A stretch of DNA of 64,000 nucleotides, taken from assembly GCA_024305405.1 (NCBI GenBank), contig JAKNDB010000103.1, forward strand, positions 3,596,001 to 3,660,000. Reading direction: 5' to 3'. The notes under the pieces are model-generated. The model made no database searches and had not been told where the DNA came from. It saw only the letters and a program-made list of their open reading frames with translations. Below, piece by piece: positions 12,601 through 24,604 of the stretch. The position numbers and the translations under genes were made by a program. Each line of letters begins with the position of its first letter. Position 1 is the stretch's first letter. Source of the stretch: Dirofilaria immitis. Taxonomy: Eukaryota > Nematoda > Chromadorea > Rhabditida > Onchocercidae.

Positions 12601-14599
12601 TTCATTCTAAATGTTTGATAATAATTTATTTAAATTCAAAATAAATTATTTGGGTAATCGATTCTAGTCGTAAAATATCCACATTTATGATCGTTGAATT
12701 TTGCTACTGCCCATCCTGATGCCTACGTTATTACTATATTTTTACAATTTGGATAATCTGAAAATTTTAAAATTATAAATTTTCATTCAAAAATTATTTT
12801 TAGTTTCTTAATGACTCTTAACTCTTAACCTTTTCACTGTGATTATTCAAAAATTAATGATAGGAATTCATATTAATTCTACAACCATCTTGCTTTTTTT
12901 TTTACTATAATTCAACGAATTAGCATGATAAGTAGATGATAACGTATCATCATCATATTGAAATTTAAGTAATTAACAGAATAGTTGAATAAATACGAAA
13001 TTGATAAGCAAGGAAATTTAAAATTAAAAATCTAATTTACGCTTATTTTGCTTCTGTCATAGCAAATTATAATCTTTTAAAATGTTATAATAGAAAATAA
13101 AATAAACGTAAATTAAGTGATACGTAAGTTAAATAAAGTATACGTAAATTAAATGATTAATTAAAATATACGTAAATTGAATGATAAAATAAAATTTACA
13201 TAAATTAAGTGATTAAATAAAATATACGTAAATTAAGTGATTAAATAAAATATACGTAAATTAAGTGATTAAATAAAATATACGTAAATTAAATGATTTT
13301 TTTGTGAAGCATTATTTACGCGATTAAATAATTCAACTTTTTATGTTAATTTTTTTTTTTGGTAAAACGAACAAATAATAAGATTTTAATATTCTAAAAC
13401 TATATCGTAGTCGAGACTAATAATAGCATAAATTGATTCAATTCTTTTAGTACTTTTTTTTCTTTTTCAATTTGTAAAATTTAATTTTGCAGAATGTTTT
13501 GCTCGAATTTATATTCCCAGGACGAGTAAGCGAAAGAGAATTTTGCGAAAGTATTTGGATGGACGTAAAGTTCGTAATTTATATATTTATATATATATTT
13601 TTTTTTGGAATTAAAATTTACGCATAAAAATTATGTCGAGAATATAACATTAACATTCGAAAATTTAATAATCAACAATTTTATAATCCTAATTTTTAGT
13701 AATCAGTGCATAATTTTGATGTATAAATAAAATGATTAAGCAAAGAAATTCAATTAATATTCGTTAAATTAAATAATTATTTGATATGAATTGATTTCTT
13801 GAAATGAATAATAAATTAGAATCCGTTTATTCATTTCTTGCTATTCCGGTTTTTTTTTTTTTTTTAAATCATATCTTTTATTTTATTATTCGAGCTTAAT
13901 TATTTGTTAATTTTAAATAAATTACAAAATTTCATTTTACCTCAAATATGAAACATCAATATCGTTTATCTAAAAATTTTTAAAAACTTTTATATCATGA
14001 TAAGATGAAAGTTTTGCAGGAATTATGATGATTTAAGTATTTATGTAGCTTGTGTTCGAAATATTACCAATGAAACAGCAATTTGGCCTAGTAAAGTGCG
14101 AATTTTGCCAAAAGGTGAAGCATGGGCACGTGATACTTGGCTTACAGATTCGATATGGAGTGAACGAGATTTCATCTTACATGGTTGGCAAAAACGGTTA
14201 GTTTATGTATAACCAATATCATATATTCTTTTGTCTCTCAAAATTTATTCAAAAAAAAAAATTGTCTAGCTTTTATTTGAATAATAATAGGTCATTGAAA
14301 AGAGAAATTGATTTGGCTTTATTTTTAAATTTGTCTTTAATATTAAAATTAATTTTATTTGTTATTTTAGAAGAATTGATCGAATTGTATTTGCTGGTTG
14401 GCCATCACCTTTCGTATCACATCATTTTAATCTTTCACTATGTACCAATTTTAATACAGTTTTATTAAATTGGCAGTATAAAGATACATTTATCAGGAAT
14501 AACTATGAAGTGGAAGAATGGCTTAATAAAACAATTATTAATTCAAGATATGAATTTGAGAAACATTTAAAATTAGTTGCCAATCGAAAAAGGCAATAA
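9642..14599 (+). CDS. DUF273 family type II membrane glycosyltransferase-like protein, interrupted by TGA
   Basis: Seven exons: 9642-9804, 10588-10763, 11949-12148, 12490-12586, 13493-13569, 14020-14196 and 14371-14599. Phases add to 373 codons with no frameshift. A basic start (MRRRRK) precedes one membrane segment (about residues 7-24), giving a type II topology. Exon 3 carries [20 protein letters not shown], typical of Pfam DUF273 (PF03314), a nematode-enriched family resembling GMA12/MNN10 galactosyltransferases; DAD is the likely metal-binding DxD. GSDNGAIH and FAGWPSPF are further family blocks. Codon 192 (12524-12526) is TGA where relatives, as I recall them, have Trp (F-W-A-N-Y), so translation would stop halfway, just after the DxD domain. 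All later exons stay open. Expected site is the Golgi lumen; the substrate is unknown. I chose the ATG at 9642 because it directly precedes the basic/hydrophobic anchor. Confidence 0.85.
10284..10344. repeat. (ATG)n microsatellite in DUF273 intron 1
   Basis: About 20 ATG/GAT triplets with one interruption near 10310. Confidence 0.9.
11564..11911. repeat. 188-bp tandem duplication in DUF273 intron 2
   Basis: Two close copies, each starting TTTATTAGATTAAGAAAATC, offset by 188 bp. The second copy ends shortly before the exon 3 acceptor at 11947-11948. Confidence 0.85.
13105..13297. repeat. 28-bp tandem array in DUF273 intron 4
   Basis: About seven copies of a unit with core ACGTAAATTAAGTGATTAAA. 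The three copies from about 13205 are almost identical; earlier ones are diverged. Confidence 0.85.
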
Positions 14600-14798
14600 T
14601 TTTTATGTGAAAAAAAAATTTAATTTTTTAAAATTCTTATCATATCATATATATATGCTGATAGCAAATTTCTTATATAATTATAAATTTTTAATATATT
14701 ATTTACTAAATAATCAAAATTATTTAATCTTTTCTTTTGAATCTTAAGATTCCCCGAGAAATTTCATTCATTTAAGCTTTATTTTGCCTATTTTATAT

Positions 14799-15063
14799 AT
14801 ATGAAATAAAAATTATCTCGATAATCATTCATATATTTTATCGATTTTATCTAATAAAGTACGATATCTATTTTATCAATAAAATTTTAGGAGAATATGA
14901 TTTGATAAATAAAAATATGAAATAAAAATTATCTCGATAATCATTCATATATATTTTATGAAATAAAAATTATCTCGATAATCATTCATATATTTTATCG
15001 ATTTTATCTAATAAAATTTAGACATACTAGAATATTAATATCTATTTAATCAATAAAATTTTA
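14799..15063. repeat. Direct repeats downstream of DUF273
   Basis: Three copies of ATGAAATAAAAATTATCTCG plus following sequence start near 14800, 14916 and 14958. A second motif (TTTATCGATTTTATCTAATA) is also duplicated. The rest up to 15.8 kb is AT-rich with no supported gene. Confidence 0.75.
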
Positions 15064-15875
15064 AGAATAAATTTTAAGAGATTTGATAGATGAAAAAAAA
15101 TTTGGTTTATATATTTGAATTTAATTTTTATTTTTGTTTATATTTTCATGATGTTTGCTTGCTTCTTCCTTTTTATTTTTCAGGCTATTTTCTTTCAAAT
15201 TGATTGGTGCTTGTTAAATATTTAAGTGTTGAATTTATTAAAACACTGTCTTCTAATGCACTTATGTAATTCTTCCAAAATGATCATTTCTAATTATCAG
15301 TTTAGCAATTTCAAGTTTTATTTTTTCTTATCTTATTGTATATTTGAATTTGATTCAAATTTATTTTGCTGTTTTGAAATTATTATAATTTTCTTTTTTG
15401 TTTATTCGTTATATTCTACAAAAGCTTTTTCCTTCATCTTACATTTTTGTTTTTCATTGATTAATTGAATTATTTGTTTTAGAGCAAATATTTTTCTTTT
15501 TCTTTTATAAATATTTAATTTAAAAATTTTCATTATTATTTTTTATTTCTAACCATTCAATATGTTTTTAGGCAATAATTGTCGATCGTTATATAAATTT
15601 GTAAATTACATTTATAAAAAAATGCTTATACTGTTATTTAGTTTATTGTATAAAATTAATTCTCAAAATTTAAATATTATTTCATAGTATCGAATTATTT
15701 GATGATCTTATTTTATTCTTAAAACATTTAATTAACGAAGGGTAGGAAAAAAATACTAGAAATTTAGGTATTTATTTTGATTAAGATTTATTTAGTCAGA
15801 AAAAGATATGGGTTAAAAGAATATGGATGAAAAATTATTAGGAAGAAAAATAAAACATATTCCAGTGATCGAGAA

Positions 15876-16096
15876 AAATGAAATATTGATAATGACATTT
15901 GAAATGCTGGGAAAAAAAGAAATGAAGTATTGATAATGGCATTTGAAGTGCTGGGAAAGGGAATGAAATACTGATAATGGCATTTGAAGTGCTGGGAAAG
16001 GGAATGAAATACTGATAATGATATTTAAAATGCTGGCAAAAGGAAATAAAATACTGATAATGGCATTTGAAGTGCTGGCGAAAAGAAATGAAATAC
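15876..16096. repeat. 41-bp minisatellite
   Basis: About five copies of a 41-bp unit with core GGCATTTGAAGTGCTGGGAA. Because 41 is not a multiple of three, the long minus-strand open frames across it are repeat artefacts. Confidence 0.85.
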
Positions 16097-16317
16097 TGGA
16101 AAAAATTGATAGTAACACAAATTGAAAATATTATGAATTGGAAAGAGAATGAAAAAGCAATTTTATTTTTTGAAATTTCTTTTAAAAAACAATTTCGCAA
16201 CTCGTCGTTCAAAAAAAAGTATCCTAAAATGATATTGCGAAAATGATCCATATATTTCTTGTTGCTAATTTTGTAGTTATTCATAACGATCGCATATTCT
16301 TTGCTTGTTTCGAATGA

Positions 16318-16875
16318 ATAGTTAATTAAATATTTGAAATTGAGGTATATTTGCTAATAACTAATTGAGTACTTGAAATCGAAATGTAATTATTATTGAT
16401 TAATTGAATACTTGAAGTAATAGTGCAATCGTTAATGATTAATCGAATACTTAAAATACAATCATTAATGGCTAATTGAGGACTTGAAATTAAAGTGCTA
16501 TCTGAAATTGAAGTACATTTATCAATAACTTGTTGAGTACTTGAGATTAAAATTGATTATTGATATTAATAGAGCATTTGAAATTAAAATGCAATCATTA
16601 ATGATTAAATGAATACTCGAAATACAATCATTAATAATTAATTGAATACTTGAAATCGAAGTGTAATTATTATTGATCAATTGAATAGTTAAAATATTAA
16701 TGCAGTCATCAATGGTTAGTTAATTGGATACTTGAAATATAATCATTAATAACTAATTGAATACTCAAAATTAAAGTACATTTGTTAATGATCAATTGAA
16801 TACTTGAAATTGAAGTGCAATTATTAATAGCAAATCGGAAATTAAATAATATTTAATCGAATACTTGAATTTGAA
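16318..16875. repeat. Degenerate array of TAATTGAATACTTGAAAT units
   Basis: More than ten diverged copies of a unit of roughly 40-50 bp containing TAATTGAATACTTGAAAT and GTGCAATCATTAATGAT-like parts. Spacing is irregular, so the array is old. From 16.9 to 17.38 kb I see no gene, only the presumed 5' flank of the colmedin gene. Confidence 0.7.
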
Positions 16876-17373
16876 ATGAAACAATTAACTGCTTGAAAAG
16901 CTCATTGATAAGCCTATTGAAATAGTAATATATTAAATTGTTTACATAGCGAAGGAAAACAATATAATAATAAACAATGTATCTTGCAATGATTAGTATT
17001 ATATTACATTTATCAGCATCATTTCATCTTTTCAATTTTGTTATTTCTTCGTTCCACTTATACAATTTATCATTGATTCTCGAACGGGGATCAAGGAGCT
17101 TTTATTAGAAATAAACTTGTTGATTACTAGTTATCAATTTCTACCTTTTATCTTATCTCAATAGTAATGATCAAGTATCTGAATAGCTACCTAATTATAT
17201 AGATTAATTTAAATATCAGGTATGTAAAACAATACATTGGAATAAATTTACCTTCATTATTATTAGTTGAACTGATAAGCTCTGGAAATCGTAAATGTTA
17301 AGATACCACAATCAAGTGATGAATCTTTTTCCTCTCTACTATTATATTGTTGCGAAAATTTGTATAATTTTAT

Positions 17374-17375
17374 AG
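17374..17375 (+). promoter_or_regulatory. Acceptor-like AG just upstream of the colmedin ATG
   Basis: TATAATTTTATAG ends 11 bases before the ATG at 17387, as expected for a spliced-leader addition site or a 5' UTR intron. Inferred from sequence context only. Confidence 0.4.
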
Positions 17376-17386
17376 ATTTCGATAAA

Positions 17387-20300
17387 ATGTCAGATGAAGA
17401 AACAAATTTGAAAAAAGTTCGCTACTTGGAATATTGTCAGATGCTTTGTTTATTACTGACTTTACTAATATTTGCTAACATTTATTCACGTATCGGTGAC
17501 GTAGAGACAAATTGTCGTTTGGAGAAAAACGAATAATTTCGAAACGTATTCGACGTGCTACCGCATCATCATCATCCATTCAAACTTTATTAAATGCAAC
17601 AAAAGATGAAGTTTTAATACATTCTTCAATAGAAAATAAGGTTTCGTCTAAAATAGACTTTCTAAAAAAAAAAAAAATAGGCCTAAAATAGATTTTGTAA
17701 AAATAGCATTCTGAAGAAATCAATTTTAAATTAAAAATTATCCTAATTTCATAATATCAATATCAATAAACGTCCTATTATTGAAAATATAAATTATTTA
17801 AAATTTACAAATTTTAATATGCTTTAACTAGGATAATAAATTGCTTGCAAAATGTTTGGAAATACATCAGTATTGTGCGAAAGAATCGGATATTAGTCGA
17901 GGAGCACCCGGACCGATTGGACCACCAGGATTACCTGGGTAATTGCTTATATCAATTAAATTCCGATAAACGAATCTTTATTCAGAATAATAAAATTTTC
18001 ATGATTTTTTAGATATCCTGGAAAACCTGGACTTCCCGGGCGAGAAGGTCTAATGGGAAAGCCTGGACCTCCCGGTCCACAAGGTACTATTTTTCTTTTT
18101 TTTTTTTCGTTAACGTAATATTCATGCTAGTATTCGTACATATTTGCATTACAAGATGCGTCATATCAATAAATCTCGAATTTATAGGACCTCCTGGAAT
18201 GCCGGGGAAACCGGGAATTTGTCCAAAATGTCCAGTTGCCGAAAATTTTGAAATGTTTCGTACGGAATGTCCAAAAGTTGGACCAATGGAATGTCCAACA
18301 CAGATGGTGTTTGAAAGGAGAAAACGCAATATGTCGAACGTCAATTACCATATTTCGTTAGAATGGTATATCCTCGTTATTTATTTTTTGTTTTCAATTT
18401 TCATACATAAAAAAAAAAACCTAAAAATACAATTATTGATAGAGTGCAGGTATTATTTTAATAGATGCTTTTGAATGATACTGATTTGATTACGGAAATT
18501 GACAAATGTGTTCGCGTATGTTTACTAAATGTAACAGTTCCATCTGAAGCAATTACTGTACCAATTAGTACCGAAATACCGTACATCGAAGGAGCAACAG
18601 CACGTACGCTTTTTCTTTCTATAAATTTTAAATTTACAACACTAAAATTATATGACAATTTTTCATTTTGTTACTATGATACATGATATCAAGTTTTACT
18701 TATATATCAAATTGTTAGATTGTTATTTGGATGATGTTGGCAAACCAATGTTTCATGCACATTCTAATACATTTTTCGGCGCATGGATGCGTGATGCTTA
18801 TCCACAAAATGGACAGGTATATAAAATTTTCATTACTATTTATGAAAAAATGATGACAATATTGAAAGATACAATTTATTGATTGGTTTTTTTTTTTTTA
18901 TCTCTGCTGTTTAATTATCAAGCATTTTTTGCATAACATAAAACAAAAAAGTTCTATTAAAGGATATGATGAAACGTTGGATGACAAAACATTTTCAAGG
19001 TGATACAGTGGAAGAATATTCAGATGAAGGTGATATGCGAAGACAACGTGTTTCTGTCACGTTAGCACTATTTCTATTCTTTATCATTAATGTTTGAAAA
19101 TGATAGTAATAAGTTAAAACACGCTGATAATCATTAAATGTGGTAACTTCAAATTATAATTTGCGCTTATTGCAAACTAAGTAAAATGTTGGATATTTCG
19201 GATAATGTTCGAAAGGATTGTATATTTCTATTTCAAGTAAACGACAAAGTTATTGGCGCATTATTACGAATTAAGCCAAAAAGTTGAACATTTCTGGCGG
19301 CATATTAATTTTGCATAATTATATCGTTTTTTATTATGAGTTGTTTCAAAATAATTTATATATGATTATATTTAAGTAATTAATTATATGCTATCGGATA
19401 GATTAAAAATATTTTTCGAATTATGAAAAAAGTTTTTTCTTTTTGAAAATAAATTAAAAATTTTGAACAAAAGCGGTTAATGATAATAATCGATTTTCTA
19501 AATGAATAAGTCAAAAAGTATTAGAAACAATTAATTAATTAATTAATCGATTAAAATTTTTAGTCATCATTTACCTTATCTATATGATGGAACAAATTTG
19601 ATATTTTTAACGGTTCATTATATTTTCATCGTGCTGGCACTCTAAAATTGGCAAATATGAGCTGAATTCAAAAATATACAATGAAGTGATAATTGATAGG
19701 CATGCAGCACATAAAGGAAACAATGTTGGTTAACTTTCATTTTTCCATATTGATAATGAAAAGGCAAAAATTTTTTTTCCTGAATTTTAAGTCATTCACA
19801 ATTTTCAATTTACAACACGTCACAATTTTTATTTAAAAATTCATTTTGTTTTTTCACAAAAAGTTATTCGTTAATGTTGAAGTTTTTTTAATGAATTTTT
19901 CAAGTTATGGAAATCTAAGTTCTAGAAGTTTTTTACAGTATCTGTTCAACTTATCGATGAATTATTTCGATTTGGCAGTCGATGAGAATGCTTTATGGGT
20001 GTTATTTCATTATGAAGATGAAGAGTTCTTATCAATAGCTAAATTAGATATTAGCAATTTAACCATTTATGAAACTTGGAATCTAACATTAATTAATCAT
20101 ACCGAAGTATCGAATGGTTTTGTTGTCTGTGGTGTACTATATTTGGTTAGTTTAAATTGGAAAAATTTAATAGAAAAAAAGTAAAAGTTATTATCTTTGA
20201 TTTTTCAGAAAGCGAAAAATATGTAGATTTATGATTATTCAAATATTATCATTAATTAATAATTTCTATTTGAAATTTTATTTACAGGTAAAAAGTTCAT

Positions 20301-20494
20301 ATGATTTAAAAAGTGAAATAGCGATCGCATACGATCTATACCGTAATAAATACCGTAAACCAAACATCCAATGGATTAATCTATATCGAAATGCTAATAT
20401 GATATCATATAATCCTTATGATAAGCGAATTTACGTCTATGATCGTGGATATTTGCTAACTTTACCAGCAAGAATAAGTTGGACAGCCAAATAG
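17387..20494 (+). CDS. Colmedin: collagen plus olfactomedin type II membrane protein (UNC-122/COF-2 family), three frame breaks
   Basis: Ten exons: 17387-17640, 17832-17938, 18013-18083, 18188-18375, 18465-18603, 18719-18816, 18963-19060, 19564-19724, 19939-20145 and 20288-20494. Order: cytoplasmic start, membrane segment (LLLTLLIFANIYSRI), basic site SKRIRR|A suited to furin, two short Gly-X-Y blocks (GPPGLPGYPGKPG and relatives), Cys-rich linker (CPKCP), then olfactomedin with FGAWMRDAYP, RWMTKHF, NYFDLAVDENALWV and INLYRNANMISYNPYDK. This matches colmedin/gliomedin; C. elegans UNC-122 and COF-2 are relatives, and I cannot say which is the ortholog. Frame requires one base restored at A5 17525-17529, T5 19604-19608 and AAA 19653-19655; the total is then exactly 511 codons. 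The exon 4 end at 18375 was chosen by phase; its donor is weak. Confidence 0.85.
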
Positions 20495-21017
20495 AAACAT
20501 GAAGAAGCCAAGTAGACAATTTAAAAATCCAAACAGGAAGTTTTATCATCATTGCAAATTTCACGATCTTACAATCAGTTATAATTGTTTTGTTTGTATA
20601 AATGTTATAATAAATTATTCAGCATATTTTGTGTTGTCACCTTGACAACATATATTGGATATGCTCAAATTAATTATCTTTAGCATCTAAACATAGATAA
20701 TTTTTGTTTTATATCTTTTATATCGTATTAGTTTATTAAATACTTTATATTTCTTTTTTTTACATCTATTCGGTTCTTATGACAATAAAAATTTATTACA
20801 ATAACAAGAATTACTTGACAAAAAATTTAGTTAATCCTAAATTTATTAAAATTTTTAAGACCATACATATAAGAATGCCTAAAAATGGCGATTGATACTG
20901 TAATTAACCACGTGGCAATCGATACTGTAATCAACCATATTTCCATTCAGTCCTGTTACTTACTTTGAATTCTATAAGTACTGCTACTGATGGTGAATAA
21001 TTTATAGATTTCGGTGG

Positions 21018-21112
21018 AAAAAAACTAACAAAATCAGGCTAATAAATAATGTCAAATTTTATTTCATGAAAAAAACTAACAAAATCAGGCTAATAAATAA
21101 TGTCAAATTTTG
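21018..21112. repeat. 51-bp tandem duplication
   Basis: AACTAACAAAATCAGGCTAA and its downstream sequence occur twice, offset by 51 bp, almost identical. Confidence 0.85.
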
Positions 21113-21287
21113 TTTTAAATAAGTCATAATATCGATTATATCAATCTGAATCGAATTACTGATGACATTAATTGAAATGTTTTGATAACAATGATATCAT
21201 AAGATTTCTTTTTTTGACGAATTAATTCAAGAATTCATCCAAGTAGTATCGATTATCGGATATATTAATTATAACAGTTGTTGTTAT

Positions 21288-21682
21288 AAAGGAAACGAAT
21301 AAAAGCTTCAATAACTTTTGATTATGAAAATTTACGATGGATTTACGACCGATACGTTTGCATTTATTTCAAACATGATAGGATAATAAGTTTATCAATA
21401 AAATAACGATATTCTGCATGTAATATTAAATAATTTAGTTATCTGTTAACATGTATTGAATGTTTTTCATCAATCAAAAATTTAGTTAATGCATTTATTG
21501 CTCTTTGACCTTTACCTTGACCTTATTATATGCGTAATTTTCAACTTGCATACCTAATGCATATAAAGTTTAGTAACTTGAAATTAAGCGAAAGATAAAG
21601 GAAACGAATAAAAGCTTCAATAACTTTTGATTATAAAATTTACGATGGATTTACGACCGATACGTTTGCATTTATTTCAAAA
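21288..21682. repeat. 85-bp direct repeats about 309 bp apart
   Basis: AAAGGAAACGAATAAAAGCT and the next 65 bases at 21288-21373 recur at 21597-21681 with only a one- or two-base length difference, pointing to a recent duplication or paired repeat ends. Confidence 0.85.
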
Positions 21683-22969
21683 CTCGCTATCCACCTCATT
21701 CAATATTAGGCTTGCGTAACATGTTGGCAAGCTTCTATCACATGACAAGTCGGCGGTCACATTGTTATTATTGATTAAAATACTACTTTATTGATCTTTG
21801 ACCGAATTATTATTTATATGCTTATGTTTTTTTATGTATATATGTATATACAAATATATTATTATTATTAAAGTAATCATTTAATATCAATTTGTTCCTT
21901 TTTTAAATTTAGAATTATAATAATATTTTAAATATTTAATATCGCTCAGGTTGATTTTTTTTTGCCCTTCTCTTTTTCACATCTTTTCATTTAACTCAAA
22001 TATTTGATAAAAAAAAAAAAAAAAGGAAATTTTATATCTTTCAACTAATACCATGCAATAAAGAAGTATTAAAACATATGATTGATTATCAGAAACAAAA
22101 AACAAAAGAAATGTAATTATTGGGAATATTGTTTAGAAAAAAAATATTATTTCGAAATTATAAAAATTATTATTTCTTTAATGTTTTGTTATAGAATAAT
22201 TGAATATTTTGAATGATATAGTATTTATATTACTATAATTATCTCTCAATAATTTATATCCATTTTAATAAAAGAAATGAAATTCATATTTATTCCATTA
22301 CTATTTTTATATTTCATTTTATGATTTGATAAAATTATAGAATTTTTTTCGTCTTTTTTAATGAAATGAATAGAATAATTTTCAATTAAATTTTTATTCA
22401 ATTAATAAAAATTGAAATATATCGATAAGATAAATTGTTAAAAATTTTTCTATCACAAATGCTATTTATTTTAAAAATTTTACATGAAATTAATTAAAAA
22501 TACTAAAAGTAAATTAGTACATCATTAATAAACATATTTTCAATTTAAAATTTTCAATTGAAATTTATGCAAAATTTATTTAGATCATATCAATTATACT
22601 AATTATGATGGTACGTAATTTTATTCAATCTATTTATTAAATTGTATTTTGCCAAATGATGCATTTATCATTTTAATTTTTATCAAACAAGAGAAATTTT
22701 TTTTTGAAATTTTGATAAAATTAAAACTATAAACTAAAAATACAAATATTATCATTTGAGATTGCTGTTGCTACCGCCAATAAGTAATTATATAATGCTT
22801 GATAAATTATAATTTTAAAAATATCATATTTAAACATTTCATTCATTTATATCATGTATTCTTCTAAAAAATTAAAATCATATAAAACAAAAATAATTTG
22901 TTACTTAATTTATTAGCTATTATATATAAAGGTTAAATAAGATTGATGGAAATTTCTTTACAGAAAATG

Positions 22970-23540
22970 AGCCTGTTATCATTGCTATCAGTAGCATATT
23001 GATAAGTATATTTGTAAGCTAATTTTTCGAATATTTTACAGTAACATTGATAAATGTTTTTGCAATATTTAAAATCAAATGTGACATATCTGATATAGAT
23101 TAATAATTTTTAAGATATTGATGAAATATATTGCTGTTATATGTATGATGGATGAAATTATCATCGTGAAGAACTTATAAATCAATGTGATATCATGAAG
23201 TTTACGAATATACCGATGAATTTAAAAGTGAAATGCATTATGAATAGACAATTATTTCACAGAGAAATAAAATTGATTTTTACTTAATTCCTTGTTCATT
23301 AATTTCAAATTTATGTATTTCTTTTTTCCGCTTTTTTCATCTTTTAAAGAATCTTTTGAAAAAGAAAATTTTTAAGAAATTAAACCATTATTAAAAAATT
23401 GAACAATTTATTTATAATATTTTTTTAGGTTTCAGGTTTTAATGGTTAAATTATTATGCCGAAAATCTACGCAACATTATGCTCAATGATCACTTTTATT
23501 AAATTCAATAATCAAACAGTAAGTGTTAGAATTAGTATGA
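22970..23540 (+). pseudogene. Candidate exons of an unidentified gene with in-frame TGA codons
   Basis: Three stretches look exonic. 22970-23015 (acceptor TTTACAG, donor GTAAGC) encodes a hydrophobic NEPVIIAISSILISIF. 23117-23288 follows TTTTTAAG and encodes YCCYMYDG, then a TGA, then NYHREELINQCDIMKFTN and on to a TAA. 23440-23520 encodes KLLCRKSTQHYAQ, a TGA, then SLLLNSIIK before GTAAGT. Two stops in an otherwise readable frame suggest a decayed gene or chance. I do not recognise the family, and all of this is weak. Confidence 0.25.
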
Positions 23541-24343
23541 AAATTTTGAAAATCCGAAATTTTTTATCGGTATTAAAAAATTTTATACATTTTACAGTAA
23601 TACATTTTTTTGTATGATGTATAAAAATTCATTACAGTAATTCACGATACTTACAGTAGTTCGTAACGCTTACAATAATCCCATTATTAGGATAATGAAA
23701 GAGATGGTAGATGTCAAGAAAGTATTGCTTAAATTTGGTCTATCAAATTTTTGATTAAATTGAATATTTGCAGCTATTGGATTTGCGAACTCGATACTTT
23801 GATAATATTTTAAATGATTTGATCTAAATAACTGTAATATATATTTATTCTCTCAATGAATAAAATTATTTTAAAAATTAGTAGAACATAATTTCTATAA
23901 AATTGAGAAGATAAGTGTAAACTATAATTAGTTTTCTTTGTTTATCTTGCTATTATCAATTACTATATGAATTTGATAATGATAATGATAATAAAAATAT
24001 TTTTATTCGGAAATTTTTTTGGCGAAATATTCTCTAGAAAATTTAATTTGCAATAAATATCTCAATTCGAGAATTTTTGTTTTCCCTCGCTAAAAGTAAA
24101 TTATTTGTGACGGATAGAAGATTTATTTTTTAGCAAAAATTAGAAATTAAAAATGATATTAATTGAAATTAAATAAATCGGCAATTTCATATTATAAATT
24201 ATTTTTGCTCATTAATTGTTTAGAAAAATTTCATAATCGTTTATTAATTTCTAATATATTAATTTTATATTAATTATTTATTTCGTAATTTTAAGGCATT
24301 CAAAAATATAGAAATTTTAGAAAAAAATTGACTAAATTTTAGA

Positions 24344-24420
24344 AGTTATAAGATTTATGATGAATTATAGTTATAAGATTTATGATGAATTATAGTTATA
24401 AGATTTATGATGAATTATAT
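24344..24420. repeat. 25-bp unit repeated three times
   Basis: AGTTATAAGATTTATGATGA plus five bases occurs three times in tandem with no differences that I can see. Confidence 0.9.
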
Positions 24421-24569
24421 AATTAATTAATGAATATGAGTAATTATTATTGTTTTTTCTTTTTTTTCTTCTTTTCTTCTATCTAATCATAAATATTTGG
24501 ATACAAAATGATGCAAATCAATGTATTATGATAGAAAAAAGATTGGAAGATATGCAAAACATTTGAATG

Positions 24570-24604
24570 GATAGATATAGATAAGATTCTTATCTATATC
24601 TATC
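24570..24604. repeat. Perfect 17-bp inverted repeat with a one-base centre
   Basis: GATAGATATAGATAAGA is followed by a single T and then its exact reverse complement, a 35-bp near-palindrome that could form a cruciform or be a transposon scar. Confidence 0.85.

Larger units (their letters stand above)
20495..22969. other. Colmedin 3' flank and repeat-bearing spacer
   Basis: A likely polyadenylation signal AATAAA lies near 20610. The spacer then holds duplications (listed separately). A GC-richer patch near 21690-21760 has no gene that I can support. Confidence 0.5.

Noticed and set aside
15813..16284. Long minus-strand ORFs (101 and 148 codons) rich in Phe/Ser/His
   Set aside because: They translate the 41-bp tandem repeat, which cycles through all frames; no splice or family support.
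18087..18344. Minus-strand ORFs opposite the colmedin collagen exons
   Set aside because: Antisense shadow of Gly-X-Y codons.
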